Below are positions 58,257 to 64,000 of a stretch of 64,000 nucleotides of DNA, one piece after another; position 1 is the stretch's first letter; every line of letters begins with the position of its first letter. A program made the translations under genes and the position numbers. The stretch spans positions 3,550 to 67,549 of the forward strand of contig JBJTOY010000062.1 in NCBI GenBank assembly GCA_046074845.1. Direction: 5' to 3'. This DNA comes from IMCC26256 sp046074845. GTDB lineage: Bacteria > Actinomycetota > Acidimicrobiia > IMCC26256. The notes under the pieces are model-generated. The model worked only from the letters and a program-made list of their open reading frames with translations, ran no database searches and had not been told where the DNA came from.

Positions 58257-60497
58257 GTGGCCTGGCCCGGATCGGCCCGCATCCGACCGTCGCGGGGTCT
58301 GCGTCCGAGCCTGTGGGTGAGCCCGGCCCCGAACGGCGTCGGCCAGCAGAAGCCGCACCACTTCGGCGACATGGCCCGCATCGTCTGGCGCCACCGGCGG
58401 AACCTGCCCTACGCGTGGCGCATCCTGCGCAAGGGCGTGTGCGACGGCTGCGCGCTCGGGGTCGCGGGCTTCCACGACTGGACGCTCGAGGGCGTGCACC
58501 TCTGCACGACCCGGCTCGAACTCCTCGAGCTCAACACCGCGCGAGCCCTCGACCCGAAGGTGCTCGCGGACGTCTCGGCCCTCGCCGACCTCGACGGGAC
58601 GGCGCTGCGCCGCCTCGGGCGACTCCCGTACCCCATGCTGCGGCGGCGGGGGGAGCCCGGGTTCGCCCGCATCTCATGGGATGACGCGATCGCGCTCGCG
58701 GCCGGTCGGATCCGGGAGGCGCCGACCCGCACCGCGCTCTACCTCACCGCCCGCGGGATCACCAACGAGGTGTACTACGTCGCCCAGAAGTTCATCCGGT
58801 CCCTCGGCACGAACAACGTCGACAACGCGGCCCGGGTCTGCCACGCGCCCTCCACCGTCGCACTGAAGGCCGCGATCGGGGTGGGGGCGACGACGTGTTC
58901 CTACACCGACGTCATCGGCACCGACCTCGTCGTGCTCTTCGGTGCCAACGTCGCGAACGCCCAGCCGGTGTTCATGAAGTACCTGTACCTGGCCCGCCGC
59001 CGCGGCGCGAAGGTCATCGTCGTGAACCCGTACCGGGAGCCCGGGCTCGACCGGTACTGGGTGCCGAGTAACCTCGAGAGCGCGGCCTTCGGCACGCGCA
59101 TGGCGGACGAGTTCTTCCAGATCGACACCGGCGGCGACGCCGCCTTCATCGCCGGGGTGCTCAAGGAGCTGCTCGCCCGCGGCGCGATCGACCGGTCCTT
59201 CATCCGGAGCCGCACCGACGGGTTCGACGGGCTCCTGCGGTCCCTCGAGGCCCTGACCTTCGAGGACCTCGAGCGGTGGTCGGGTACCACCCGCTCGGAG
59301 ATGGCGCGCTTCGCCGCCATCTACGGCGCGGCCGACGCCGCGGTCCTCGTGTGGTCCATGGGCATCACCCAGCACCGCCACGGGGTCGAGAACGTCCGGG
59401 CGATCGTCGACCTCGCACTCGCGCGGGGCAACGTCGGTCGTCCCGGGGCCGGGATGATGCCGATCCGGGGTCACTCCGGGGTCCAGGGCGGTGCGGAGAT
59501 GGGGGCCTACTCCACGACGCTGCCCGGCGGGATCCCGATCACGTCCGAGAGCGCGGCGTCCCTCGCCGATGCCTACGGGTTCCCGATCTCATCCAACCCG
59601 GGGCTGCGGGCCGAGGCGATGGTGCTCGGTGCACAGCGCGGGCAGGTCGACGTCCTGTACTCGAGCGGTGGCAACTTCCTCGACGTGCTCCCGGACCCGG
59701 AACTCAGCCGCCATGCGCTGGCCCGGGTGCCGCTGCGCATCCACCAGGACATCGTCGTGACCTCCCAGATGCTCGTGGAGCCGGGGGAGGAGGTCCTCCT
59801 GCTCCCGGCGTGCACGCGCTACGAGCAGCCCGGCGGCGGGACCGAGACCACCACCGAGCGACGCATCGTGTTCTCGCCCGAGGTGCCGGGCCCGCGCATC
59901 GGTGAGGCGAGGCCCGAGTGGGAGATCTTCCGCGACCTCGCGCGGGCGGTGGACCCGGCGCGTGCGCACCTCGTGGACTTCGCCACCGCCCAGGCGGTGC
60001 GCGAGGAGATCGCGCGCGTCGTGCCCGCGTACGCCGGCATCGAGCGACTCGAGCGGCTCGGCGACTCGGTGCAGTGGGGCGGGGCCAACATCGGGTCCGA
60101 CGGGACGTTCCCGACCGCCGACGGGCGGGCGCACTTCACGGTCTTCGACCCGGCACGCCTCGAGGCGCCCGCCGGGTCGTTCCTGCTGTCGACCCGTCGG
60201 GGCAAGCAGTTCAACTCGATGGTGTTCCGAGCGGTGGATCCGCTGACGGGGGCGGCCCGCCACGACGTGCTCATGGCCGCTGACGACGTCGAGCGCCTCG
60301 GCCTGACCGACGGGGCGGCGATCCGGGTGCGCTCCCGGCACGGTGAACTCGCGGGTCGGGTGCGGGTCTCGGCGATCCGGGCCGGCAACGTGCAGGTGTT
60401 CTTCCCGGAGGGCAATGTCCTCGTCGCCGCCGACGACGGGTGCGCCGAGTCGGGTATGCCCGCGTACACCGAGGTCGTCGAGGTCCTGCCCGCCTGA
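58257..60497 (+). CDS. FdhF/YdeP-family molybdopterin oxidoreductase
   Basis: This is a 746-residue enzyme of the YdeP/Fdh-alpha-like branch. The N-terminus has the family stretch QKPHHFGDMARIVWRHRRNL and GVCDGCALGVAGFHDWTLEG with VHLCTTRLELLELNT. NNVDNAARVCHAPSTVALKA holds the Cys expected to bind Mo, where E. coli FdhF has selenocysteine. The C-terminal MGD-binding domain ends with FNSMVFRAVDPLTGAARHDV. GAGGAGG (58244-58250) supports GTG 58257. No iron-sulfur partner subunits are nearby, so electron flow is unclear. Formate oxidation is plausible but not shown. Confidence 0.9.
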   Translation: MAWPGSARIRPSRGLRPSLWVSPAPNGVGQQKPHHFGDMARIVWRHRRNLPYAWRILRKGVCDGCALGVAGFHDWTLEGVHLCTTRLELLELNTARALDPKVLADVSALADLDGTALRRLGRLPYPMLRRRGEPGFARISWDDAIALAAGRIREAPTRTALYLTARGITNEVYYVAQKFIRSLGTNNVDNAARVCHAPSTVALKAAIGVGATTCSYTDVIGTDLVVLFGANVANAQPVFMKYLYLARRRGAKVIVVNPYREPGLDRYWVPSNLESAAFGTRMADEFFQIDTGGDAAFIAGVLKELLARGAIDRSFIRSRTDGFDGLLRSLEALTFEDLERWSGTTRSEMARFAAIYGAADAAVLVWSMGITQHRHGVENVRAIVDLALARGNVGRPGAGMMPIRGHSGVQGGAEMGAYSTTLPGGIPITSESAASLADAYGFPISSNPGLRAEAMVLGAQRGQVDVLYSSGGNFLDVLPDPELSRHALARVPLRIHQDIVVTSQMLVEPGEEVLLLPACTRYEQPGGGTETTTERRIVFSPEVPGPRIGEARPEWEIFRDLARAVDPARAHLVDFATAQAVREEIARVVPAYAGIERLERLGDSVQWGGANIGSDGTFPTADGRAHFTVFDPARLEAPAGSFLLSTRRGKQFNSMVFRAVDPLTGAARHDVLMAADDVERLGLTDGAAIRVRSRHGELAGRVRVSAIRAGNVQVFFPEGNVLVAADDGCAESGMPAYTEVVEVLPA

Positions 60498-60539
60498 TGC
60501 GGCGCGGGTCGTGCGGGCCGGTCTGCGAGACTGCGCCGC

Positions 60540-61283
60540 ATGGACCCGCAGACCCTCCTCGACGCCTTCGACGCCGCCGCCGCGGCGGTGGGCACGGCGC
60601 TCGCCGAGGTGCGAGGGGTCGACCGGCGGGCCCGGACCGAGCGTCCGGGCCAGTACGCGATCGACCTGCTGGCCGACGACGCCGCGCTGGGCGTGCTCCA
60701 CGACCTCCCGATCGCGGTGGTGAGTGAGGAGTCGGGGATCAGCGGTGACCGCAGCGCCCCGATCGTCGTGGTGGTCGATCCGATCGACGGTTCGAGCAAC
60801 GCCGCCCGCGACCTGCCGTACTGGGCGACCTCACTGTGCGCCATGGACGCGGGCGGCCCGCTCGCCGCGCTCGTGGTGAACCAGGCCACGGGGGTCGCCC
60901 ACCGGGCGATCCGGGGCGAGGGCGCGTTCCGGGACGGCGTCCGGATGCGGGCCAGTGCGACCGAACGGATCGAGGACTCGGTGGTCGCGCTGTCCGGTCT
61001 GCCCCGGCTGATCCTGCCGTGGAAGCAGTTCCGGGTCCTCGGCAGCGCCGCGCTCGCGCTGTGCGACGTGGCCGCCGGAGCCGTCGACGGCTTCCTCGAC
61101 GTGTCCTCGTGGCACGCGCCCTGGGACTACCTCGGCGGAGTGCTCATGTGCACCGAGGCCGGCGCGACGGTCGCGGACGCGCAGGGCCGCGCGCTCGACA
61201 CGGCCGACACGTCGGCCCGACGCCAGGTGCTGGCCGCGGGCACCGGATCGCTCTACGACGCGCTGCTGCGAGCGGCGACGTGA
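60540..61283 (+). CDS. Inositol monophosphatase family protein (first of two)
   Basis: This is a 247-residue Mg-dependent sugar/nucleotide phosphatase-like protein. Metal ligands appear as VSEESG and VVVDPIDGSSNAARDLPYWA, followed by the late motif SSWHAPWDYLGGVLMCTEAG. The DPIDGSSN variant (usual DPLDGTxN) and shorter N-terminus set it apart from its downstream neighbour. The substrate may be inositol phosphate, histidinol phosphate or PAP; the sequence does not decide. ATG 60540 follows GAGACT by 7 nt. The stop overlaps the next gene by 4 nt. Confidence 0.88.
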   Translation: MDPQTLLDAFDAAAAAVGTALAEVRGVDRRARTERPGQYAIDLLADDAALGVLHDLPIAVVSEESGISGDRSAPIVVVVDPIDGSSNAARDLPYWATSLCAMDAGGPLAALVVNQATGVAHRAIRGEGAFRDGVRMRASATERIEDSVVALSGLPRLILPWKQFRVLGSAALALCDVAAGAVDGFLDVSSWHAPWDYLGGVLMCTEAGATVADAQGRALDTADTSARRQVLAAGTGSLYDALLRAAT

Positions 61284-62077
61284 GCGGGCTCGACCTCCCG
61301 GCGCTGCGGGCCGCGGCCGAGGCCGCGGCGCGTGCGGGGGGTGCGGTCATCCTCGAGTCCTTCGACACGCCGCCGAACGTGCGGGAGAAGTCCCAGGGGG
61401 ACTGGGTCACGGACGCGGACATGGAGAGCGAGCGGACGGTGCGGCGGGTGCTCGCCGACCTCGCCCCGGGGATCCCGGTGCACGGCGAGGAGGAGGGCGG
61501 TGACCGCGATGCCGCCCTGCACTGGCTCGTCGACCCGCTCGACGGCACGGCGAACTTCGTCCACGGCCACCCGGCGGTCGGATGCTCGGTCGGCCTCGTG
61601 GCCGAGGGTCGTCCGGTGGTCGGGGTGGTGCACGCGCCGATGCTCCACCAGACCTACGCGGCCGCGCTCGGTGCAGGTGCGACCCGCAACGGCGTCCCGC
61701 TGTCGGTCAGTGACCGTCCGTTCCCCCGGGGCATCATCGCCACCGGGTTCCCGTTCCGGCGCAAGGACCTGTCGGCCACCTACCTCGCAGCGTTCGGGCG
61801 TGTGCACGCCGCGGCCGAGGACCTCCGGCGGTGCGGGGCGGCGAGCCTCGACCTCTGCTGGACGGCCGCCGGGGTCTTCGACGGGTACTTCGAGCTCGGC
61901 CTCGGCTCCTGGGACGTGGCCGCCGGAGGTCTCATCGTGCGGGAGGCCGGGGGCCGGGTCACCGACTGGTTCGGGGACGAGGACGACTGGCTCCGCACCG
62001 GCGACGTCGTCGCCGCCGCGCCCCAGGTCCACGGGCCGCTCCGGGCCGCCATCGGCGAGGCCCACTCGACCCGCTGA
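61280..62077 (+). CDS. Inositol monophosphatase family protein (second of two)
   Basis: This is a 265-residue paralogue with canonical motifs: KSQGDWVTDADMESERTVRR, GEEEGG, LVDPLDGTANFVHGHPAVGC, IATGFPFRRKD and LGSWDVAAGGLIVREAGGRV. These are all metal-binding and catalytic positions of the family (SuhB/HisN-like). The GTG start lies in the stop of the first paralogue (GTGA), so the pair is translationally coupled and may act together. A histidinol-phosphatase role is possible but not shown. Confidence 0.92.
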   Translation: MSGLDLPALRAAAEAAARAGGAVILESFDTPPNVREKSQGDWVTDADMESERTVRRVLADLAPGIPVHGEEEGGDRDAALHWLVDPLDGTANFVHGHPAVGCSVGLVAEGRPVVGVVHAPMLHQTYAAALGAGATRNGVPLSVSDRPFPRGIIATGFPFRRKDLSATYLAAFGRVHAAAEDLRRCGAASLDLCWTAAGVFDGYFELGLGSWDVAAGGLIVREAGGRVTDWFGDEDDWLRTGDVVAAAPQVHGPLRAAIGEAHSTR

Positions 62078-62148
62078 CGCCCCGGGATCCGGGCCCCGGA
62101 TCGGGGCGGGCCCTCGCCCTGCGGTTATTCGCTTGCGCCGGGTGCCGG

Positions 62149-62154
62149 TACTCT
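62149..62154 (+). promoter_or_regulatory. -10 box TACTCT of the whiB7 leader transcript
   Basis: TACTCT would start a leader of about 365 nt before whiB7. TTATT at 62125-62129, one of the few A/T patches nearby, lies where a -35 or WhiB7 contact would be expected. Confidence 0.5.
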
Positions 62155-62225
62155 GGTTCCCTGTCACCCGGTGGTCGCCGAACCCGGCACCACCACCAAC
62201 CACCGTCCGAGGGAACCACACCGAG

Positions 62226-62399
62226 ATGTTCGCCCTGCAGCACGCCGAGACCACGGCCCACGCCGTGACCGCGCGCGCCTGCTCGGCGCACCTCGCCGGT
62301 GCGACGCGCACGGTCGTCGCGTGGTCGAAGTCCTACGCCATCCCGGCGAACTTCGGCACGAAGCCGACCCCACCCCGACGGCCCTCGGTGCCCGCCTAA
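62226..62399 (+). CDS. Upstream ORF in the whiB7 leader (regulatory peptide)
   Basis: This is a 57-codon ORF, ATG 62226 to TAA 62397-62399, inside the predicted whiB7 leader. The peptide has no enzyme motif. Its C-terminal part reads VVAWSKSYAIPANFGTKPTP and ends PRRPSVPA. Codons 50-53 (CCC CGA CGG CCC) contain the 11 bases complementary to the left arm of the downstream hairpin. Translating them would therefore block the alternative pairing. There is no strong ribosome binding site (a GAGGG lies about 12 nt upstream). whiB7 genes of mycobacteria and Streptomyces are known to have such leader ORFs. Confidence 0.65.
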   Translation: MFALQHAETTAHAVTARACSAHLAGATRTVVAWSKSYAIPANFGTKPTPPRRPSVPA

Positions 62400-62438
62400 C
62401 CGGCGAGCGACCACACCGAACACCCAAGGCCGTCGGGG
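62373..62438 (+). promoter_or_regulatory. Predicted antiterminator pairing in the whiB7 leader
   Basis: CCCCGACGGCC (62373-62383, inside the upstream ORF) is the exact reverse complement of GGCCGTCGGGG (62428-62438). The second segment is most of the left arm of the terminator hairpin. Pairing the two would leave the terminator's right arm free and let transcription continue. Confidence 0.7.
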
Positions 62439-62455
62439 GAATCCCCGGCGGCCTT
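62426..62455 (+). terminator. Attenuator hairpin between the upstream ORF and whiB7
   Basis: A 13-bp stem (62426-62438 with 62443-62455, one G-U pair) closes a GAAT loop. It lies 27 nt after the upstream ORF stop and 72 nt before whiB7. The T-tract is poor, as is common in high-GC actinobacteria. Confidence 0.75.
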
Positions 62456-62527
62456 CTCGCGTTGGTCCCGGTCCCCCTCGAACCACGAACCCACGATCCA
62501 CCCGACACCCGAGACAGGAGCGACACC

Positions 62528-62872
62528 ATGCAGGCGATCACGAACCCCCAGATCCTCGAGCCGGAGGCCTGGCGAGCCGAGGCGAAGTGCGCCTCGGGCA
62601 GCCCGGAGGCGGTCCAGTTGTTCTTCTCGGAGCAGCTCGACGACATCGCCCGGGCCCGGCAGTTCTGCCAGGACTGCCCGGTGCGGGAGCCGTGCCTCGC
62701 GGCGGCGATGCGTCGGCGCGAGCCGTGGGGCGTCTGGGGAGGGGAGCTGTTCGCGAACGGCAAGGTCCTCGCCCAGAAGCGCAACCGTGGGCGGCCACCG
62801 AAGGTGGCGCCGGCGCAGTTCCTCCCGGCGGAGATCAGGCCCCAGGACGTGCTCGAGGCGCGCACGGCCTGA
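62528..62872 (+). CDS. whiB7: WhiB7-type iron-sulfur transcriptional regulator
   Basis: WhiB7 binds SigA and switches on intrinsic antibiotic-resistance genes when ribosomes are inhibited. The 114-residue protein has the four cluster cysteines (Cys21, Cys47, Cys50, Cys56; CQDCPVREPC). It has the WhiB7-like turn RREPWGVWGGELF (G-V-W-G-G at 68-72) and an AT-hook NRGRPPK at about 86-92, the mark of the WhiB7 subgroup. About 20 extra residues follow the hook. ATG 62528 has AGGAG at 62516-62520. The long leader carries an upstream ORF and attenuator. Confidence 0.9.
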   Translation: MQAITNPQILEPEAWRAEAKCASGSPEAVQLFFSEQLDDIARARQFCQDCPVREPCLAAAMRRREPWGVWGGELFANGKVLAQKRNRGRPPKVAPAQFLPAEIRPQDVLEARTA

Positions 62873-63058
62873 CAGCGAGGCCCGCCGGTGGCCGCGATGA
62901 TGGCGGGTCGGGGTGACGGATACGGCACGGGGCAGATCCCCCCGGATGCCCCGAAGCCGAGCCCCGACCCGCCCGCGGTGCCCGGGCCCGAGACGTATCG
63001 GCACTCCGAGTGCCAGAATGCGCCGGCCCCGCTCGCTCCGCACTCGAGGACCACCACG

Positions 63059-64000
63059 ATGACGGCACCGCTCTCCCTCGTCGGCACCTACGGCTCGCCG
63101 TACTCGCTCAAGATGCGGGCGGTGCTCCGGTACCGGCGGATCCCCTTCACCTGGGTGCTCCAGAACACCCCGGGACAGTTCGCGCTCCCGAAACCGCCGG
63201 TGGCCATCATCCCGGTGCTCGGGTTCCCCGACGGGACGGGGACGGTCACCGAGGTGATGGTGGACTCAACGCCGCAGATCGCGCGCCTCGAGTCGATGTT
63301 CCGGGAACGATCCCTCGTCCCGACCGACCCGGCGCTGGCCTTCCTGCACCTGCTCATCGAGGATTACGCGGACGAGTGGCTCACCAAGGCGATGTACCAC
63401 TACCGCTGGGCCCCGCCGGAGGCGGTCGAGCGGGCGCGCCGGCTCCTGCCGGTCTGGCCGATGCTCCACGAGGACGACGCCCGGCTCGCCGAGTGGGGGG
63501 ACTGGATCGTCGACCGGCAGGTCTGGCGACGCGCGCTCGTGGGCAGCACCGACGCCAACGCGCCGGTGATCGAGTCGTCCTACGTCCGGCTCCTCCGGAT
63601 CCTGGACCGCATCGTCGAGGCCGATGACTTCGTGCTCGGGGGTCGGCCGGGGAGCGGGGACTTCGGGCTCTACGGGCAGCTGAGCCAACTCGTGATCATC
63701 GAACCGACCTCGACCGCGCTGTGCTTCGAGCACGCGCCGCGGGTGTACTCGTGGGTGAACCGCGTCGACGACCTCTCGTGGTGGTCGGTCGAGGGGGACG
63801 AGGGTTGGGCCGACCGAGGCGCCGTCCCGTCGGCCACGTCGGCCCCGCTGTTCGCCGAGATCGGCGCGACCTACACGCCGTTCATGCTCGCCAACGAGGC
63901 CGCGCTCCTCGCCGAGGAGCCCGAGGTGGTCTGCGAGATCCTCGGACACGAGTACCGCCAGGGTGCGTTCCCGTACCAGGGCAAGACGATCCGGTGGATC
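63059..64000 (+). CDS. Glutathione S-transferase-like protein (3' end outside window)
   Basis: 314 codons are visible and the frame is open at the edge. The N-terminus SLVGTYGSPYSLKMRAVLRY is a thioredoxin-fold GST_N domain, with PPVAIIPVLGF and VDSTPQIARLE at the usual substrate-binding cis-Pro and Ser/Glu positions. A helical C-terminal part includes EDYADEWLTKAMYHYRWAPP and a later LGGRPGSGDFGLYGQLSQL. Ser, not Cys, is near the active-site turn. Actinobacteria often lack glutathione, so the thiol used is uncertain. ATG 63059 follows GAGGA (63046-63050). Confidence 0.8.
   Translation, partial: MTAPLSLVGTYGSPYSLKMRAVLRYRRIPFTWVLQNTPGQFALPKPPVAIIPVLGFPDGTGTVTEVMVDSTPQIARLESMFRERSLVPTDPALAFLHLLIEDYADEWLTKAMYHYRWAPPEAVERARRLLPVWPMLHEDDARLAEWGDWIVDRQVWRRALVGSTDANAPVIESSYVRLLRILDRIVEADDFVLGGRPGSGDFGLYGQLSQLVIIEPTSTALCFEHAPRVYSWVNRVDDLSWWSVEGDEGWADRGAVPSATSAPLFAEIGATYTPFMLANEAALLAEEPEVVCEILGHEYRQGAFPYQGKTIRWI

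Noticed and set aside
62171..62872. A 233-codon frame open from GTG 62171 through the whole leader into whiB7
   Set aside because: The upstream part has no WhiB-like sequence. It overlaps the better-supported leader ORF and hairpin, and ATG 62528 has its own ribosome binding site and normal family N-terminus.

Overview
This is a very GC-rich window (roughly 70% by eye) of dense, mostly co-oriented bacterial chromosome. The gene content points to Actinomycetota: a WhiB-family regulator with an AT-hook, a BldD-type regulator, a principal sigma factor in a dgt-dnaG-rpoD block, a nadD-LytR_C-rsfS block, a type I DnaJ beside hrcA, and a haem-c-bearing cytochrome oxidase subunit II. The order lepA-hemW-hrcA-dnaJ-rsmE-phoH-ybeY-corC-era-recO-glyS-ppdK-dgt-dnaG-rpoD, and an exported subtilase with 'VLDTR...VVDVVGWYG' repeats, suggest a deep lineage such as Acidimicrobiia. 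That placement is an inference. I see no mobile element, CRISPR array or prophage; the window is ordinary core chromosome.

Layout. 1-4.4 kb: proline synthesis (proB end, proA), then a MoxR ATPase and a VWA protein. 4.4-7.2 kb (minus strand): acetyltransferase, photolyase, ACT protein. 7.3-9.6 kb: nadD, a LytR_C protein, rsfS. 9.6-12.3 kb (mostly minus): hisHF, a His-rich microprotein, a membrane protein, tRNA-Ala. 12.4-19.8 kb: leuS, a small HExxH protein, comEA-comEC, an unassigned gene, holA. 19.8-33.3 kb: rpsT, lepA, an acyl-CoA dehydrogenase, an ECF sigma/anti-sigma pair, hemW, hrcA-dnaJ-rsmE behind a CIRCE-like operator, a BldD-like regulator, phoH-ybeY-corC-era. 33.5-39.6 kb: a complete caa3-type oxidase operon ending in two blue-copper proteins. 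39.6-51.2 kb: uppS, recO, glyS, a J-like/RDD fusion, ppdK, dgt-dnaG-rpoD. 51.3-56.8 kb: two tRNAs, membrane proteins, a subtilase and a pterin dehydratase. 56.8-60.5 kb: molybdoenzyme cluster mobA-fdhD-fdhF. 60.5-62.1 kb: two inositol-monophosphatase paralogues. 62.1-62.9 kb: whiB7 with a structured leader. 63.1 kb to the end: a GST-like gene cut by the window.

The most interesting region is the whiB7 leader. A -10-like box is followed by a 57-codon upstream ORF, and then a 13-bp hairpin lies between that ORF and whiB7. The last codons of the upstream ORF are perfectly complementary, over 11 bases, to the left arm of that hairpin. This is the layout of a translation-sensing terminator/antiterminator switch.

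A second window-wide pattern is transcription architecture. At least 17 genes on both strands have a TANNNT hexamer 6-9 nt before the start codon and no Shine-Dalgarno sequence, as expected for leaderless mRNAs. The same hexamer lies 11 nt before two tRNAs.

Several conserved enzymes carry unexpected residues at catalytic positions: HisF Gln130, PPDK Ala863, and a J-like domain without HPD.
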